This document shows positions 54,331 through 63,002 of a stretch of DNA of 64,000 nucleotides, piece by piece (position 1 is the first letter of the stretch; every line of letters begins with the position of its first letter). This DNA is from Heliopora coerulea (taxonomy: Eukaryota > Cnidaria > Anthozoa > Scleralcyonacea > Helioporidae), in NCBI GenBank assembly GCA_030142905.1, contig JASJOG010000147.1, positions 810,153 to 874,152 of the forward strand, given 5' to 3'. The notes under the pieces are model-generated. The model ran no database searches, was not told where the DNA came from, and worked only from the letters and a program-made list of their open reading frames with translations. The position numbers and the translations under genes are program-made.

Positions 54331-56460
54331 GTGTGGGTTACGGCGGTTAAGAATAGACAAGACGTATCCTCTGCGTGTGGTAGAAGGCGACTAAAAGTGG
54401 TTGGCGTCTGGAAGGACAACCGGCCACAAAAATTTATATCTCCAATTATATGCTATGGTCTCAAAACAAGGGCTGGGTACAGCCCGAAGTACTCCGTGGG
54501 CGCCCAAACTTGCCAACGACAAAAAGATTGCTGGGGACACCGTTGGAAAGGTAGATGGATATGACAGCTTACCAAATAAGCCAGATGTGGTACCTAGAAT
54601 TCGGAAAGAAATGGAGAGATGGAGATTTGCTACATGGAATGTTGGATCAATGACGGGCAGAGGAAGAGAGCTGGGGGGAGAGATGGGGAGGAGAAGCATT
54701 GATGTAATGTGTGTCCAAGAAACTAAATGGGGAGGTAACGCTGCCAAAGAATTAGGTGGAAAATATAAAATTTTTTACAGTGGTGAGTCAAGCAAAAGAA
54801 ATGGAGTGGAAATTATTATATCACAAAGATGGAAGGATAATGTAGTGGAAGTGAAGAGAGTTAGTGACAGGTTGATGGCAATCAAACTGAAAGGAGGAAA
54901 GGAAATTGTTATGATAATATCGGCATATAGGCTACAAGTTGGGTGTACTAAGGACGAGAAAGAAGCTTTTCTGGATGACCTAGAAGATATGGTGGGGGAC
55001 GTGACTTAGAGTGAGGTATTAGTAATTGCAGGTGACTTAAACGGACATGTTGGCAAAGACTGTGATGGATATGATAGGGTTCATGTAGGCTATGGTTACG
55101 GAGAGAGAAATGAAGAAGGAGAAAAAACCTTAGACATGACACAGAGGAAAGAACTAGTAGTGTGTAATACACGGTACCGAAAAAGAGATGAACATCTTAT
55201 TACATATAACAGTGGTGGAAGAACTAGTCAGCTAGACTATATCTTGGTAAAGCAAAGCGAAGTGAAGAACTTGAAGGACTTTAAAGTCATCCCAGGAAGT
55301 GAGATTGTGAGTCAGCACAGATTAGTAGTGCTGGATATGTGGAATAACAAAGAACTTAAACGACAGGTCAGAATGGTAGGAAGATTTATGACATGGAAAT
55401 TAAAGAGGGTGGAAATAAGTTCAGAGATGTGGTGGAAAAGATGAACGTAGCAAGGGTTAAAGAAGGAGGGGTGGAGGAAATGTGGCAAGAGTTAAAACAG
55501 ACTTTACGAAAGGCGAGTGAGGAGGTTTTAGGAAGAACGAAATCTGGCAGAAGAAAACAAAGAGAATCATGGTGGTGGAATGAGGATGTGAGACATGTAC
55601 TCAAGCAGAAGAAGTTAGCTTTTAAAAATGGCAGAAGTCATTGTCCGAAGGAGAGAAAGAGGAATGCAGGAAAAAGAAAGGAGAAGCAAAAAAGATTGTG
55701 GCAATCGCCAGAAAGCAAAGTACACAGGAATTGCATGATCAATTAGAAACCAAAGAAGGGGAGAAACGAATCTAAAGGATCGCAAAGGCACGACAGAAAG
55801 AGCGTGAAGAGACGGGGAACATTTATATCATAAAAGATAAGGAATGGAAAATGTTATTTGATGAAGAAAAGATTACTTCAAGGCGGGCGGAATATTTTGA
55901 AGAACTTCTCAACGTTGAAAATAAGCGGGCAGAGATAATAGAAACGTATAAATTGGAAAGACCGGAAAAAGGGATAGAGGTTGAAGATGTGAGAGAGGCA
56001 ATGAAAGGAATGAAAAGCAAAAGAACACCAGGAGTCAGCATAATTAGTATTGATAGATTGAGAGCAGGTGGTGAGGAATGCTTGATTTGGATGACGGATA
56101 TACTGAAAGCAGTGTGGGAGAAAGAAAGGATCCCGGATGATTGGAGGAAAAGCCTGATAGTACCCATCTTTAAGAAAAAGGGCGACATTTTGGAGTGTGG
56201 AAACTACCGAGGAATTAGATTATTGGAACATGGGCTAAAGATCCTGGAAAGAATATTGGACAAAGGCGTTCGAAACATGGTAGAACTTGACCCTAATCAG
56301 TTCGGTTTCATGCAGGGAAAGAGCACGGTAGACGCAATATTCATTGTCAGACAATTGGTGGAGAAAAGGATAGAAGGAAATCTAGCAGTGTTTTGTGGTT
56401 TTCTTGATCTAGAGAAAGCGTATGATCGTATACCAAGGGAAGTATTGTACTGGTGCTAAC
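54331..56460 (+). mobile_element. RTE/CFDP2-type LINE inserted in Maverick 2, 3'-truncated
   Basis: A 5' leader with gtagaaggcgactaaaag, then an apurinic-type endonuclease, then a partial reverse transcriptase. The RT stops directly after motif A, so the catalytic YADD box and the 3' end are missing. LINEs are normally 5'-truncated, so a later deletion or rearrangement removed the 3' part. Confidence 0.8.
54401..56459 (+). pseudogene. LINE endonuclease / reverse transcriptase ORF, broken
   Basis: The endonuclease starts RFATWNVGSMTGRGREL and has DVMCVQETKWGG (catalytic Glu), then a TAG at 55007-55009, then VIAGDLNGHVG and LDYILV, with SQHRLVVLDMW (catalytic His region) in the same frame to 55444. 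A frameshift leads to the linker at 55393-55746. A further shift leads to the RT start (55851-56459) with SLIVPIFKKKGD, NYRGIRLL and FLDLEKAYDRIPR. It resembles craniofacial-development-protein-2-like RTE elements. Dead by stops, frameshifts and truncation. Confidence 0.85.
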
Positions 56461-57561
56461 GACGAAGAGAGAAAGCTCTCTTAACTCTTGATCACTGATA
56501 GTTAATCCTTCGATAACATAAGCCCTTTCCTCTAGTCTTGTATGTATTTTCTCTGTCGATTCTGAAACTATTTGATCTATGATATTACCCAGTACATCTG
56601 GTAATTCTATGGAATCGCCACCATTATCATTATCTTCATATTGAGGTAGTTTTTTTTATTTCACTTCTTAATTGATTTATTAAACTACCAGGATTAGGTG
56701 GTGGAAGGTTTTTGGTTTTATCTTCAATCATATACTTATTTGTTTATCTGTGAATTCTGAGTACGTGGGGTATTCGTTATCGTTGACAGTATCCCTGATG
56801 GCTTGTTCTGATTATTTGTTTCTTTGGATGATTCTTCAATTATTTTGTTGGTTTGGATGAATGGTTTTTTTATTAAACTGACGAACTCTTTACCTTGTTG
56901 TGTATTTTGATTAAGTGTCCTTGAAGGGATGTTTCTTGTTGTGTTGACTTCGATTACATCAACACCTTTGTAACTCATTGTTGTTTTAAAATCGGGTAAT
57001 GCCCCACCTCTACTGTAGGAAATATTGTTTAAACTCTCATGTCCCACCTCATTGTTAAAGAGTGGTCTAGTTCCTCCACCACTGTCATATGCAAGAAATG
57101 ATCTGATTTGCTTTACGAAATCATTTTGAATCCATTTTTTTTTGTTTTCCCTAAAGTTTCCATCTTGTTTGAATACGTTACCGATAAAGATTTTAATGCT
57201 ATCCTTTTTACCCTAAGCACTTATAACTCCTTTGTCATCCTGTTGATAATTATATATCATAGTCTATCCAACTGGTGCTCTCAAATGGGTATTTTTCAAT
57301 GTTTACGGTTTTACCACGATGACTTTCTATAAATGATGATTTATTTTTCTTTTCACGGATTAGTTTTTCTAAATAATTATGGATTTCTCTATATTCTCTA
57401 GATTGTTCTGGATTTTTTTTGACGAATTCATCATTTATTAATAGATCTTGTAAATCATATTGTTCATGAACTAACTGATCGTAATCCATATTATCATAAA
57501 AAGAGAATGTTTTACAAGAATCTTGCGTCTCAAAATCATCGAATCCTATTTCGGCCATTTG
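56461..57561 (-). pseudogene. N-terminal part of Maverick protein X (Maverick 2)
   Basis: The start near 57561 reads MAEIGFDDFETQ, then YDQLVHEQYDLQDLLINDE, a charged N-terminal region. SRGGALPDFKTTMSYKG (about 56990) is identical to Maverick 1. Stops near 57255 and elsewhere and frameshifts break it. The end at 56461 is the junction with the LINE. Confidence 0.5.
56738..56948. repeat. Direct duplication flanking the LINE, right copy
   Basis: Twin of 54120-54330. It lies inside X, about 280 bases beyond the LINE junction, so it is not a simple target-site duplication. Confidence 0.8.
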
Positions 57562-57563
57562 TA

Positions 57564-57583
57564 CATATATACTACTCCATATT
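57564..57583 (-). promoter_or_regulatory. Maverick gene-start motif before X (Maverick 2)
   Basis: Minus-strand atatggagtagtatatat corresponds to the motif at 18033-18050, with A/G changes. Confidence 0.45.
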
Positions 57584-57654
57584 TTGTATATCACTCTCTG
57601 GAATCCAACTATTATGTATACTATCATAACCTGACCATTTAATGAAGACCGGAC

Positions 57655-57790
57655 ATTTTGCCGAAAGACACTTTGCCGAAAGACACTTTGCCGAAAGACA
57701 CTTTGCGGAAAGACACTTTGCCGAAAGACACTTTCCCGAAAGACACTTTGCCGAAAGACATTTGGCCGAAAGACACTTTGCCGAACGGAT
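57655..57790. repeat. Array of nine 15-bp repeats in the left TIR
   Basis: ccgaaagacactttg repeats nine times with rare changes. The right TIR has only about four such units (59083-59145), so the arrays have changed number independently. Confidence 0.8.
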
Positions 57791-58427
57791 ATTTTGCCGA
57801 TCGGACATTTTGTCGAACGGACAATTTGACGAACGGACTTTTTACAGAAAAGACATTTTGCCGAACAGACCATTTGCCGAAAAAAGCGATATTTTGTGGA
57901 ATATTTTTTCATCAAAAGAACACCCACATTGTTTGTCAAATGCTTGGGAAATAACTCATTTTTCGCCTCTGAACACAACTACCATAGCCTGGGAATCGCA
58001 ATTCTCATGTGGGCCATTAGCGGTGCATAACCATAACGAAAATTTGTTTATGTAGCGGATGACTCATTGATTTTTTGGTTTTTTAGCAGGTAATTGGAAC
58101 CACACTGGTGTTACAGTTGTGTAATTGTGATTGTTCTAACGATTGGGAGATGAAACTGTTAATGATGGAACGCGCTTTTGGCCGCGGGCTATAGTGAGCG
58201 TGACATGGCTACACTAGTGATATGCCATGTAGAGCTGAGTGAATGAGTATGAGTCTTTAGTTTGACAGTAAATCGTGGAGGATACAGTTGTGTTGTGAAA
58301 GTGTATTAGTAATTACCACTAGTGTGATACGGGAATTCAAAACCGACCACCCGGCCTTGGGGTTTTACCGACAGTTAGACGGCAAAGCAGTTGGCCATGC
58401 AGTGTAGAATTTAATAAAGAAGTATGT

Positions 58428-58826
58428 ATGGATGCAGAGAGAAAGCAAAAGATGCGTAACATTGTCTCGTGCATAAATATCTTGGGACACAACCCATCTC
58501 TTTATTTGCCATCTCTCTGTGGAATGTTCACGGTCGCGTTTAGCAAGATCTTCCGCGAACAAACAATTCCATCAAAGGATGGCATCACTCGTTTGATCTT
58601 CGAGTTTCCGTCAACCACCCTACGATCCGTCGATTGTCTGCCAAGCTAGTCAAGGAACAAGCCAGCAACGAACTTCTTCTGGAGCAAGTACTTGCCGGCA
58701 TTCCTCAGCCTCCACCAAAAAAGAAGTATGAGTTAGTGAATTTAAGATTGAAGGATATTGTTAGTAAAATTGACACTTACGAGGACACGATAATGTACTT
58801 ACGGGCTATTGCTCATAATCTGTAGA
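58428..58826 (+). other. Possible coding remnant inside the TIR transposon
   Basis: Two short frames are readable. The first is MDAERKQKMRNIVSCINILG to 58649. The second, overlapping in another frame, contains NHPTIRRLSAKLVKEQAS then AGIPQPPPKKKYELVNLRLK and DTYEDTIMYLRAIAHNL, stopping at 58823-58825. The second looks protein-like by composition, but I do not recognise it. It could be a captured host fragment. Confidence 0.3.
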
Positions 58827-59674
58827 AACAATGTTTTAAACTAGGGATGTTTTTCATGAAATTTGTACATGTATATGCTTGACATTAATAAAAAATTGTG
58901 TAAAGTAAATCTTTACGTTTATGAATAAAATAATTCTAATATGAAAATTTTTGGTATATGCATGTCAAACTCAAAGAATATAAAAATTCACAAAATATCG
59001 CTTTTTTCGGCAGACGGTCTGTTCGGCAAAATGCCATATCTGTAAAAAGTCCGTTCGTCAAATTGTCCGTTCGACAAAATATCCGTTCGGCAAAGTGTCT
59101 TTCGGCCAAATGTCTTTCGGCAAAGTGTCTTTGGGCAAAAAGTCCGGGAACCCATTTAACAAGGACCATTCTTTTACCTTTAACAGTTTTTTTTTTTTAG
59201 TATTTTCCCAACCTTATAAACGTCGTCCTTTTTATCAACACTTGACAATTCCTCTTCATAGAATTTCCCAATACTTGGTTCACCTTCTAGATCCTCTATT
59301 TCATAAACAGTTGAGTCACCGGGATTGACCTTAGCGATTTTAAACAGTTCTTCTGTAAAATTGGCTTGATAACCTTTTTGAAAATGCTTTTATACTTGGA
59401 TATCCAGACTGTATCCAGTGGCGTAGCCAGCCTAAAAGAAGTGATGTGACAAACGAGCGCCGTAGACGAGAGCCTACTAAAAGGCCCATACTCCGCTGGG
59501 AAAATTTTGATATCTGACCCTGAGGTATCGTAGCCTGCGCGCAGTCCCGTAAAATGGGACTGCACGCTGGCTAGAGGTATCGTAGAAGCCCGGAATCACA
59601 AAAAATGTTTTATTCTTTAAAAATGGTTGTTTATTTCTCACAAATTTCTTCTCTGGAACAAAAAGTTATTGAAA

Positions 59675-60709
59675 TTACAATGGAAGTTTTCTGTTTTTAG
59701 CTAGTTTGAAAGATTCAAGTAGGCTGTCCAGTTCGATCTTATCGGCTATGTCACGCTCTGTATTAATTTGAACAAGACTTTCAAGTCGTTCATCTGACAT
59801 GGACGCGCGGAGATAATTGTTAATAATTTTTACCTTGCTATGCGCCCGTTCACACGATGCAACAGCGACAGGAAGAGTAGCAACAATTCTGACGAGGTCA
59901 TACAGCTCGGGATACAGGCGGTTAAGCTCATTTTTGCCAAACAGCTTCAGCAAAGTTGGAAGGCAAAGCCAACGCTCAGGTTTTCTCACTGATGATTTAC
60001 GTGATGCAATCTCTTTTGATCTCATCCATTCTTCGTATTCTTTCTTCCATGCAGCAACTTCACTGGATTTCGAGAGCAAAATAAACTGAAGAGCTACCGT
60101 CTCAGAATTGATGTCGTTTATGTTTGCCAACTTTCTTGCATTCTCAATATTTGCATCATTGAGGTTCTTGGGATGGAAGACGTTAGATAGTGCCAAGATC
60201 TCACAAGCTTGGGACGAAAATCTCTTTTCAAGCTCATTGTGTAGGCAATCAAGAAAAGGAATGAAAAAACCTCTCTTCGACACCTCTTTAGGATCATCAT
60301 CAAAACTTGTTTCGGATCGATTCACTGAAGCATCATGGTCTAAGATGAATGATCCATCGTTGAGGTAAGAGGGTATCGTACGCTGTCTCTTTCGGGCATG
60401 ATTAGGGACAGAGTTCTGCAAATCATTCACGACTAATCTGTTTTTGGCGCAATAATCTTGCGCTTCAGTCAAAAACTCCTCCAATTTCTCCTCGTTTCTA
60501 AATGAAGATAGGGTCTTCTTAAGGGATTCCACACCAGATACAGCAGAAACTAAATCCATGTCTTCATGCTGAAAATACTCCGAAACTGATCTATTGAGAG
60601 AAAAGAACTTCTTCAACACGAAGCACGAGGCAACAAACGTGAGCCTTTGCAATCGTAAAAGCAAACCATCGGCAGCCGAGTCTCCCTCCCTTGACATTTT
60701 CTTTAGCAT
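59675..60709 (-). pseudogene. hAT-like transposase, C-terminal 344 aa (left arm)
   Basis: The frame from MLKKMSREGDSAADG to the stop at 59675 ends in a hAT dimerisation region (LVRIVATLPVAVASCERAHS, MSDERLESLVQINTERD). It is the continuation of the piece at 60767-61042 in the same frame, after a stop. The family is zinc-finger-MYM-1-like hAT proteins of animals. Confidence 0.75.
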
Positions 60710-60766
60710 GGAAATGATGGCGGGCAGCGTGTTTAAGACAGCATCTAGGTTGTCAGAACGTGCAGT

Positions 60767-61042
60767 TCACCGTGTGTCGGAAGAGGAATGCAACGCCTGT
60801 TTTCCCGTGGATATGCCATGTAATTGGAGCTTTCCTTCGAACAATGCGTGCCTTTTTGGAGATCCCTCCATATATCGGTATATGGAACCAATTGTATCAA
60901 ATATATCATTCACTGCAAGCACGTTGTTAACACTTTTCTCCAGCACAAGATTTAATCTATGAGCAAAATAATGGAAGTAGACCGACTTCGATGCTCCTGC
61001 TTTGCTGAGATGCTCTTGAACACCTTCGTCTTTTCCTGACAT
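60767..61042 (-). pseudogene. hAT-like transposase, middle part (left arm)
   Basis: MSGKDEGVQEHLSKAGASK and FHYFAHRLNLVLEK mark the catalytic-core region of this transposase group. The frame stops at TGA 60767-60769, where SDTRW is usual, so a Trp codon became a stop. It stays in frame with 59675-60709. Confidence 0.7.
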
Positions 61043-61191
61043 GTTACTAGCCTCATCAAATCATTTACCAACCAAATCATTAATAGGAAAATTCATGACC
61101 CGCTAGTGTCTTAACGATAATATCACCTAGACTTTTTCCAGTTAAGCTGGTAACACGTTCAAGTTTAATGCAACCTTCCCAAATGGCATAG

Positions 61192-61440
61192 TCAAACATA
61201 TCTGACAATGATTGTCATAAATGCGCGTTTATGTGATGTAACTTCATCGCATTCAATTGAGTAATATTTGGCAGAAATGACTTCAGCTTTCACGGATTCT
61301 ATGATCAAACTACTTAAAATTGTGATCATTTCATTCTGAATATCGGGTGAAAAATAGGACAAATTCAGCGGATGATTTTCCATCCAATTCGCTAAGGGTT
61401 TATGAAATTTTGCAAGAAATTTGAGCTACTCCATGAAGTT
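61192..61440 (-). pseudogene. hAT-like transposase, upstream DUF4371-type part (left arm)
   Basis: HKPLANWMENHPLNLSYFSP then YYSIECDEVTSHKRAFMTI fits the DUF4371 region of ZMYM1/TTF-type transposases (DE-x-T). It is frameshifted before 61042. Further upstream, EREENCEILRSIFDVVRHLA is readable to about 61590. Confidence 0.65.
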
Positions 61441-61840
61441 TCCACAATTTGATGAGTTTTCCGCCTCATCTTGCCCACGGAATGCACTGTTTTGTTTTGC
61501 CAAGTGTCTGACAACGTCAAAAATTGACCGAAGTATCTCGCAATTTTCTTCCCTTTCTTTCATTTTTTTTGCTTTTGTAGCCTCAACCTCCTTACAAAGG
61601 AGATTCTATAAGGTTTCTATCTATGTTATCGAATGTAAGGTCAAGGTACAAATTGGTATTGTTAAATTTTTGCTCTGGTTTGTGTTAGTCCCGCCTATTA
61701 ACTTAAGGATTGCCTTGAATAAAATTGTGGAAAGTTCGCCACAAACTGTCCGCTGGATGTTGAATCGTGCCCATCCCCTCATTTCTTATCGGATTTAAAC
61801 ATATCTCGAGGTTGACCGTGAATGGAAGTGGGGGAACTCG

Positions 61841-61871
61841 GGGGGGAGGAAGCGGGGGACTGGGGGGAGGA
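61841..61871 (+). other. G-rich palindrome spacer, G-quadruplex candidate
   Basis: The 31-base centre, with the flanking arm ends, has four runs of five or more G (ggggg, ggggggg, ggggg, gggggg) with loops of about 5, 7 and 3 bases. This fits a canonical four-tract quadruplex on the plus strand. Confidence 0.6.
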
Positions 61872-62279
61872 CGAGTTCCCCCACTTCCATTCACGGTCAA
61901 CCTCGAGATATGTTTAAATCCGATAAGAAATGAGGGGATGGGCACGATTCAACATCCAGCGGACAGTTTGTGGCGAACTTTCCACAATTTTATTCAAGGC
62001 AATCCTTAAGTTAATAGGCGGGACTAACACAAACCAGAGCAAAAATTTAACAATACCAATTTGTACCTTGACCTTACATTCGATAACATAGATAGAAACC
62101 TTATAGAATCTCCTTTGTAAGGAGGTTGAGGCTACAAAAGCAAAAAAAATGAAAGAAAGGGAAGAAAATTGCGAGATACTTCGGTCAATTTTTGACGTTG
62201 TCAGACACTTGGCAAAACAAAACAGTGCATTCCGTGGGCAAGATGAGGCGGAAAACTCATCAAATTGTGGAAACTTCAT

Positions 62280-62945
62280 GGAGTAGCTCAAATTTCTTGC
62301 AAAATTTCATAAACCCTTAGCGAATTGGATGGAAAATCATCCGCTGAATTTGTCCTATTTTTCACCCGATATTCAGAATGAAATGATCACAATTTTAAGT
62401 AGTTTGATCATAGAATCCGTGAAAGCTGAAGTCATTTCTGCCAAATATTACTCAATTGAATGCGATGAAGTTACATCACATAAACGCGCATTTATGACAA
62501 TCATTGTCAGATATGTTTGACTATGCCATTTGGGAAGGTTGCATTAAACTTGAACGTGTTACCAGCTTAACTGGAAAAAGTCTAGGTGATATTATCGTTA
62601 AGACACTAGCGGGTCATGAATTTTCCTATTAATGATTTGGTTGGTAAATGATTTGATGAGGCTAGTAACATGTCAGGAAAAGACGAAGGTGTTCAAGAGC
62701 ATCTCAGCAAAGCAGGAGCATCGAAGTCGGTCTACTTCCATTATTTTGCTCATAGATTAAATCTTGTGCTGGAGAAAAGTGTTAACAACGTGCTTGCAGT
62801 GAATGATATATTTGATACAATTGGTTCCATATACCGATATATGGAGGGATCTCCAAAAAGGCACGCATTGTTCGAAGGAAAGCTCCAATTACATGGCATA
62901 TCCACGGGAAAACAGGCGTTGCATTCCTCTTCCGACACACGGTGA
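62280..62945 (+). pseudogene. hAT-like transposase, upstream and middle parts (right arm)
   Basis: Mirror of 61440-60767, with the same frameshift and the same TGA at 62943-62945. The shared defects show the arms were copied after the gene had died. Confidence 0.7.
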
Positions 62946-63002
62946 ACTGCACGTTCTGACAACCTAGATGCTGTCTTAAACACGCTGCCCGCCATCATTT
63001 CC

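Larger units (their letters stand above)
57643..59151. mobile_element. Non-autonomous DNA transposon with 15-bp-repeat TIRs
   Basis: Terminal inverted repeats at 57643-57898 and 58991-59151 both carry arrays of ccgaaagacactttg, then shared variants (aacggacaatttgacg), and both end at gcgatattttg. CCATTTAA at 57635-57642 and 59152-59159 is an 8-bp target duplication inside the integrase gene. No transposase frame is recognised inside. The 8-bp duplication fits hAT- or P-like groups; the family is not identified. Confidence 0.8.
57584..59407 (-). pseudogene. Maverick 2 integrase C-terminus, split by a DNA transposon
   Basis: Minus-strand 57584-57642 encodes the chromodomain end (KWSGYDSIHNSWIPESD). 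After the transposon at 57643-59151, the upstream part resumes at 59152-59407, with the linker before the chromodomain matching 18130-18360 of Maverick 1. The hAT-like element begins at 59416 and removes the remainder from view. A stop and frameshift are also present. Confidence 0.75.
50748..59415 (-). mobile_element. Maverick 2 (left end present, right part cut by hAT element)
   Basis: All its genes lie on the minus strand: charged coiled-coil protein, packaging ATPase, capsid-like protein, X, integrase. A terminal repeat at about 50975-51065 is the reverse of the Maverick 1 right end. A LINE, a TIR transposon and a hAT-like element interrupt it. Divergent and plus-strand genes are not in the window. 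Confidence 0.75.
59712..61840 (-). repeat. Left arm of giant palindrome
   Basis: Every base x here pairs with 123712 minus x on the other arm. One mismatch was noticed (60532 region: gtatctggtg versus gtatttggtg at about 63175). The arm may extend further left, to 59416; its mirror is outside the window. Confidence 0.9.

Noticed and set aside
57655..57790. Regular 15-bp repeats that might suggest a CRISPR array or a repeat protein (His-Phe-Ala-Glu-Arg units).
   Set aside because: There are no unique spacers, the repeats are contiguous, and the array is mirrored at the other transposon end. It is a TIR array, and the repeat peptide is a by-product.
61703..62009. Open frames reading through the palindrome centre with Gly- or Pro-rich middles.
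   Set aside because: They arise from the G-rich spacer and appear on both strands because of the palindrome. They contain no known domain.
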